Program-made: the position numbers and the translations under genes | Shown: positions 60,371-64,000 of the stretch, piece by piece | Numbering within the stretch: the stretch's first letter is position 1 | Layout: the number at the start of each line of letters is the position of its first letter | Notes under the pieces: model-generated | What the model was told of the DNA's origin: nothing | The model's database searches: none | What the model saw: the letters and a program-made list of their open reading frames with translations, nothing else | NCBI RefSeq assembly: GCF_011250565.1 | Contig: NZ_JAANMS010000009.1 | Coordinates: 1-64,000 of the forward strand | Reading direction: 5' to 3' | Source of the DNA: Nocardioides sp. IC4_145 | Lineage (GTDB): Bacteria > Actinomycetota > Actinomycetes > Propionibacteriales > Nocardioidaceae | Length of the DNA stretch: 64,000 bases

Positions 60371-60401
60371 CCTCACGACCTCACGGCCCTCACCACCTCA
60401 C
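60371..60401. promoter_or_regulatory. Four tandem CCTCAC motifs upstream of nitrate operon
   Basis: CCTCAC occurs at 60371, 60379, 60388 and 60396, a spacing of 8, 9 and 8 bp. Read toward narK these are GTGAGG repeats ending 67 bp before the start codon. Short direct repeats near one helical turn are typical of cooperative regulator binding. The winged-helix HemD fusion in the operon is a candidate binder (inference). Confidence 0.4.
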
Positions 60402-60433
60402 CGCGTGTCCACAGGCCCGCGCCGGCCGGGGGC

Positions 60434-60494
60434 GTAGTCCGTGACGTTTCGCAGGCCGGTCGGCCACCAGCGCCTGCCGAACGTCACGGACTAC
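60434..60494. repeat. Family C dispersed inverted repeat
   Basis: Arms GTAGTCCGTGACGTT (60434-60448) and AACGTCACGGACTAC (60480-60494) are perfect 15-bp inverted repeats. The stem continues after two mismatches with GCAGGC/GCCTGC, giving 23-bp arms around a 15-nt loop. The same arms are found at 44909-45009. Confidence 0.85.
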
Positions 60495-60678
60495 CCCGGC
60501 ACCAGTCCCGGGACCAGCCGAGGCACGACCGTTCGTCGCGCCGGAACGACCGCTCACCGACGAGCGCTCGCCGCTCGGCGACGTGCCCGCGCGCGGCCCT
60601 GCCGGCGTGCCCGCGCGCACTCCTACGGTGACGCCGATCACACCGTCGACCACACGAAGCCCACGGAAGGGGTCACCG

Positions 60679-61071
60679 GTGACCACACCGCCACCCGACG
60701 TGCCGGAGCAGGCGAGCCGCCACGACCCGGTCTACGACCAGCTGTCCGCCGCACCCGAGTTCCACGAGCTGCGCAAGCGCTACCGGGGCTTCGTGCTCCC
60801 GGCGACCGCCGCGTTCCTCGTCTGGTACCTGCTGTACGTCCTGATGTCGAACTACGCCGGCGACTTCATGAACACCAAGGTCATCGGCAACATCAACGTC
60901 GCCCTGGTCTTCGGGCTGCTGCAGTTCGTGACGACGTTCGGCCTGGCTTTCCTCTACGCCCGCTACTCCGAGAGCAAGCTCGACCCGCTGGCCCGCCAGC
61001 TCAACGACGAGTACGTCAAGCAGCACGGCACCCACTCGCCGCGCCGCCACCACGAGGGAGGGTCCGCCTGA
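60679..61071 (+). CDS. DUF485 membrane protein of acetate symporter
   Basis: The 130-residue protein has the DUF485 pattern FHELRKRYRGFVLPATAAFL, then YVLMSNYAGDFMNTKVIGNI and LQFVTTFGLAFLYARYSESK, forming two membrane helices. In many bacteria it precedes and may assist ActP. The GTG at 60679 has GGAAGGGG upstream. Its TGA shares one base with the ActP ATG. Confidence 0.9.
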   Translation: MTTPPPDVPEQASRHDPVYDQLSAAPEFHELRKRYRGFVLPATAAFLVWYLLYVLMSNYAGDFMNTKVIGNINVALVFGLLQFVTTFGLAFLYARYSESKLDPLARQLNDEYVKQHGTHSPRRHHEGGSA

Positions 61072-62705
61072 TGGACGACCAGGTGCTCACCACGATCCTG
61101 TTCCTCGCCGTCGTCGCGCTGACGGTCGGCATCACCTTCTGGGCCAGCCGGCAGACGTCGGGCACGAACGACTTCTACGCAGGCGGCCGCTCGTTCAGCC
61201 CGGTGCAGAACGGCCTGGCCATCGGCGGCGACTACATGTCCGCGGCGTCGTTCCTCGGCATCTCGGGCGCGATCGCGCTGTCGGGCTACGACGGCTTCCT
61301 CTACTCGATCGGCTTCCTGGTCGCCTGGCTGGTCGCGCTGCTGCTGGTGGCGGAGATGCTGCGCAACTCCGGCCGCTACACGATGGCCGACCAGCTGGCG
61401 TTCCGCATGCGCCAGCGCCCGGTGCGCATGGCGGCGGCGACCTCGACCGTCGTGGTGTCGATCTTCTACCTGCTCGCGCAGATGGTCGGCGCGGGCGCGC
61501 TGGTCGCGCTGCTGCTCGGCGTCGACGACCAGGCGGTCAAGAACATCGTCATCTTCGGCGTCGGCGCGCTGATGATCTTCTACGTCACCGTCGGCGGCAT
61601 GAAGGGCACCACCTGGGTGCAGATCGTCAAGGCGATCCTGCTGATGACCGGCTCGGCGCTCATCGTCGTGCTGGTGCTCGCGAAGTTCGACTTCAACCTC
61701 TCCGAGCTCCTGGGCGCCGCCGCCAGCAGCTCCGGCCAGGGCTCGGCGTTCCTCGAGCCGGGCCTGAAGTACGGCGTGAGCGCCACCAGCAAGATCGACT
61801 TCATCAGCCTGGGCCTCGCGCTGGTCCTCGGCACCGCCGGCCTGCCGCACATCCTGATCCGCTTCTACACCGTCCCGACCTCCCGCGACGCGCGGAAGTC
61901 GGTCCTGTGGGCGATCGGGCTGATCGGCGTGTTCTACCTGTTCACGCTGGTGCTCGGCTTCGGCGCGGCGGCGCTCCTGGACATCCCGGGCCTGCGGGAG
62001 TCCGGCGAGCTGGACGCCTCCGGCAACCTGGCCGCTCCGCTGCTCGCCGAGTCCGTCGGTGGCGGCGCCGGGTCCACGGGCGGCGCGATCCTGCTGGCGC
62101 TGATCGCGGCGGTCGCGTTCGCGACGATCCTCGCGGTCGTGGCGGGCCTGACCCTGACCTCGTCGGCGTCGGTGGCACACGACATCTACAACTCGGTCAT
62201 GAAGAACGGCACCGCGACCGAGGAGCAGGAGATCAAGGTGACCCGCTTCGCGGCCGCCGGCATCGGCCTGGTCTCGATCCTGCTGGCGATCCCGGCGCAG
62301 AGCCTCAACATCGCCTTCCTCGTGGCGCTGGCCTTCGCGGTCGCCGCCTCGGCGAACCTGCCGACGATCATCTACAACATGTTCTGGCGCCGGTTCAACA
62401 CCCGCGGCGCGCTGTGGAGCATCTACGGCGGCCTCATCTCCGCCGTGGGCCTGGTGATCTTCTCGCCGGTCGTCTCGGGCAAGGGCGAGGACCCGACCGG
62501 CAAGAACCTGTCGCTGCTGCCGACCAGCATCGACATCTCGTGGTTCCCGCTGGAGAACCCGGGCATCGTCTCGATCCCGCTCGGCTTCTTCTTCGGCTGG
62601 CTCGGCACCGTCACCAGCCGCGAGCCGGCTGCGGAGGACCGCTACACCGAGCTCGAGGTCCGCGCGCTCACCGGCGCCGGCGCCGAGCAGGCCGTGCAGC
62701 ACTGA
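61071..62705 (+). CDS. actP: Cation/acetate symporter ActP
   Basis: The 544-residue SSS-family protein has about 13 helices: FYAGGRSFSPVQNGLAIGGD, MSAASFLGISGAIALSGYDG, GTAGLPHILIRFYTVPTSRD and TLTSSASVAHDIYNSVMKNG. These match ActP-type acetate carriers. The start overlaps the DUF485 gene (TGATG). It is followed by the acetyl-CoA synthetase gene, so imported acetate is activated directly. A second symporter of this family is at 49009. Confidence 0.93.
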   Translation: MDDQVLTTILFLAVVALTVGITFWASRQTSGTNDFYAGGRSFSPVQNGLAIGGDYMSAASFLGISGAIALSGYDGFLYSIGFLVAWLVALLLVAEMLRNSGRYTMADQLAFRMRQRPVRMAAATSTVVVSIFYLLAQMVGAGALVALLLGVDDQAVKNIVIFGVGALMIFYVTVGGMKGTTWVQIVKAILLMTGSALIVVLVLAKFDFNLSELLGAAASSSGQGSAFLEPGLKYGVSATSKIDFISLGLALVLGTAGLPHILIRFYTVPTSRDARKSVLWAIGLIGVFYLFTLVLGFGAAALLDIPGLRESGELDASGNLAAPLLAESVGGGAGSTGGAILLALIAAVAFATILAVVAGLTLTSSASVAHDIYNSVMKNGTATEEQEIKVTRFAAAGIGLVSILLAIPAQSLNIAFLVALAFAVAASANLPTIIYNMFWRRFNTRGALWSIYGGLISAVGLVIFSPVVSGKGEDPTGKNLSLLPTSIDISWFPLENPGIVSIPLGFFFGWLGTVTSREPAAEDRYTELEVRALTGAGAEQAVQH

Positions 62706-62758
62706 CCCCGGCCAGCGGCTGAGCCAGCCACTGAGCCAGCCACTGGGGCCACCCCCGG

Positions 62759-62804
62759 GTCGTGTGCCCCAGGACGCGCAGCGCCGCGTGCTGGGGCACA
62801 CGAC
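62759..62804. repeat. Family B dispersed inverted repeat
   Basis: Arms GTCGTGTGCCCCAG (62759-62772) and CTGGGGCACACGAC (62791-62804) are perfect 14-bp inverted repeats. The stem continues with ACGCG/CGCGT, leaving a 6-nt loop. The same arm sequence occurs at 28339-28388. It lies 51 bp before the acsA start and may terminate the actP transcript. Two copies of a CTGAGCCAGCCA direct repeat precede it (62719-62742). Confidence 0.8.
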
Positions 62805-62855
62805 CTTCACTACTGTGGCGGGGGCCACCCCCGCCGGACGACCAGGAGCTTGAAG

Positions 62856-64000
62856 ATGAGCGAAGAGACCCTGTCCAACCTCCTCAAGGAGGACCGTCGG
62901 TTCGAGCCGCCCGCCGAGCTCGCCGCGAACGCCAACCTCACCGAGGAGGCCTACGCCCGGGCCGCCGAGGACCGGGAGGGCTTCTGGGCCGAGCAGGCCG
63001 AGCGGCTGACGTGGACCAAGAAGTGGGACCAGGTGCTCGACTGGAGCAATCCCCCGTTCGCGAAGTGGTACGTCGGCGGCGAGCTCAACGCGGCGTACAA
63101 CTGCGTGGACCGGCACGTCGAGGCCGGCAACGGCGACAAGGTCGCGATCCACTGGGTCGGTGAGCCGGTCGACGACAAGCGCTCCATCACCTACGCCGAG
63201 CTGCAGGCCGAGGTCAGCCAGGCCGCGAACGCGCTGACCGACCTCGGTGTCGGCGCCGGCGACCGGGTCGCGATCTACATGCCGATGATCCCCGAGGCGA
63301 TCGTCACGATGCTCGCCTGCGCGCGGATCGGTGCCCCGCACACGGTCGTCTTCGGCGGCTTCTCCTCCGACGCGCTCGCCTCCCGGGTCGTCGACTGCCA
63401 GGCGAAGGTCGTGGTGACCGCCGACGGCGGCTACCGCCGCGGCGCTCCCTCGGCGTTGAAGCCCGCGGTCGACGAGGCCCGCGCCAAGGCCGCCGAGCGC
63501 GACGGGCACACCGTCGAGAAGGTGCTCGTCGTCAAGCGCACCGGCCAGGAGGTCGACTGGGACGACTCCGTCGACGTCTGGTGGCACGACACCGTGGCCG
63601 AGGCCCCGACCGAGCACCAGTGGCAGGCGTTCGACTCCGAGCACCCGCTCTACGTCATGTACACCTCCGGCACCACCGGCAAGCCCAAGGGCATCCTGCA
63701 CACCACCGGCGGCTACCTCACCGGCTGCGCCTACACCCACTGGGCGGTCTTCGACCTCAAGCCCGAGACCGACGTCTACTGGTGCACCGCCGACATCGGC
63801 TGGGTGACCGGCCACTCCTACATCGTCTACGGCCCGCTCGCGAACGGCGCCACGCAGGTGCTCTACGAGGGCACGCCCGACTCCCCGGAGAAGGGCCGCT
63901 GGTGGCAGGTCATCGAGGAGTACGGCGTCACGATCTTCTACACCGCGCCCACCGCGATCCGCTCGTTCATGAAGCAGGGCCGCGAGATCCCCGACGCCCG
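62856..64000 (+). CDS. acsA: Acetyl-CoA synthetase (3' end outside window)
   Basis: The visible 381 codons encode the N-terminal part of an AMP-forming acetyl-CoA synthetase. They include RVAIYMPMIPEAIVTMLACA, HTVVFGGFSSDALASRVVDC, the adenylate P-loop YTSGTTGKPKGILHTTGGYL and TADIGWVTGHSYIVYGPLAN. It activates acetate to acetyl-CoA after uptake by ActP. ATG at 62856 has AGGAG upstream. The full family length is about 650 residues, so roughly 270 residues lie beyond the window. Confidence 0.96.
   Translation, partial: MSEETLSNLLKEDRRFEPPAELAANANLTEEAYARAAEDREGFWAEQAERLTWTKKWDQVLDWSNPPFAKWYVGGELNAAYNCVDRHVEAGNGDKVAIHWVGEPVDDKRSITYAELQAEVSQAANALTDLGVGAGDRVAIYMPMIPEAIVTMLACARIGAPHTVVFGGFSSDALASRVVDCQAKVVVTADGGYRRGAPSALKPAVDEARAKAAERDGHTVEKVLVVKRTGQEVDWDDSVDVWWHDTVAEAPTEHQWQAFDSEHPLYVMYTSGTTGKPKGILHTTGGYLTGCAYTHWAVFDLKPETDVYWCTADIGWVTGHSYIVYGPLANGATQVLYEGTPDSPEKGRWWQVIEEYGVTIFYTAPTAIRSFMKQGREIPDA

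Larger units (their letters stand above)
60305..60678. other. Divergent control region between nitrate and acetate operons
   Basis: The 374-bp gap contains a four-fold CCTCAC array (60371-60401) near the nitrate operon and a family C inverted repeat (60434-60494) in the middle. The ribosome site GGAAGGGG lies before the DUF485 gene. No reading frame looks real. A GlnR site could be expected for a nitrate operon, but I could not assign one with confidence. Confidence 0.55.

Noticed and set aside
60441..60460. GTGAC-type half-site as a GlnR box for the nitrate operon
   Set aside because: It is part of the family C repeat arm that also occurs at 44.9 kb away from nitrogen genes.

Overview
The window is chromosomal DNA from a very G+C-rich actinobacterium. 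Start codons are frequently GTG, and adjacent genes are often joined by 1- to 4-bp GTGA, ATGA or TGATG overlaps. Several features point to the order Propionibacteriales, most likely a Nocardioides-type organism (inference). These are a lysine-tailed TopA, a BldG-like anti-sigma antagonist next to an MrfA/Hrq1-type helicase and a Tad pilus cluster, a CopD-CtaG fusion and a HemD-wHTH fusion. No IS element, prophage, CRISPR array or rRNA is visible. One tRNA-Thr(CGT) is present.

Layout. 1-5.1 kb: the end of an AllG-like DUF1116 gene, an OmpR-type regulator, an ECF sigma factor fused to a zinc finger, a membrane anchor and a Pro-Glu-Gln stalk with an outer domain, and a frameshifted response regulator. 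5.1-10.6 kb: a UvrA-like ABC protein and the methionine importer metQ-metN-metI. 10.9-15.8 kb: a tightly coupled periplasmic thiol/copper operon (membrane protein, DsbA-like, VKOR, CopC, CopD-CtaG). 15.8-21 kb: a GAF/PAS/PP2C phosphatase, tRNA-Thr, a small zinc-ribbon protein, and LysR plus a TauD-family dioxygenase. 21-30 kb: housekeeping genes tmk-holB-hydrolase, a YihY/BrkB membrane protein, topA and a methyltransferase.

30-45.8 kb: two paralogous secreted Ig-like proteins, the proton-pumping pyrophosphatase hppA, a bldG-like gene, a helicase, a seven-gene Tad/Flp pilus operon (ssd, tadA, tadB, tadC, pilin, tadE, tadG-like), a HAD hydrolase and a degenerate Fic-fold protein. 45.8-50.5 kb: a methyltransferase, then a LytS/LytR two-component system coupled to a small membrane protein and a sodium:solute symporter. 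50.6-60.3 kb: a complete assimilatory nitrate operon on the minus strand. Its order is nitrate transporter, nitrate reductase, FAD/[2Fe-2S] reductase, nirB, nirD, HemD-regulator, CbiX-type chelatase. It couples nitrate uptake and reduction to siroheme supply. 60.7-64 kb: an acetate module (DUF485, ActP symporter, AcsA cut by the window end).

The least expected content is between genes. At least three families of dispersed inverted repeats recur in the window. Family A (GGCTGGTCGAGG...GTCTCGAGACCC) has three good copies, all in convergent gene junctions, plus two degenerate ones. Family B (GTCGTGTGCCCC arms) has two copies. Family C (GTAGTCCGTGACGTT arms) has two loci, one with an extra arm. 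Other points worth checking are the membrane-tethered sigma factor, the catalytically degenerate Fic protein, a four-fold CCTCAC array upstream of the nitrate operon, and a complex hairpin cluster at 50.5-50.65 kb.
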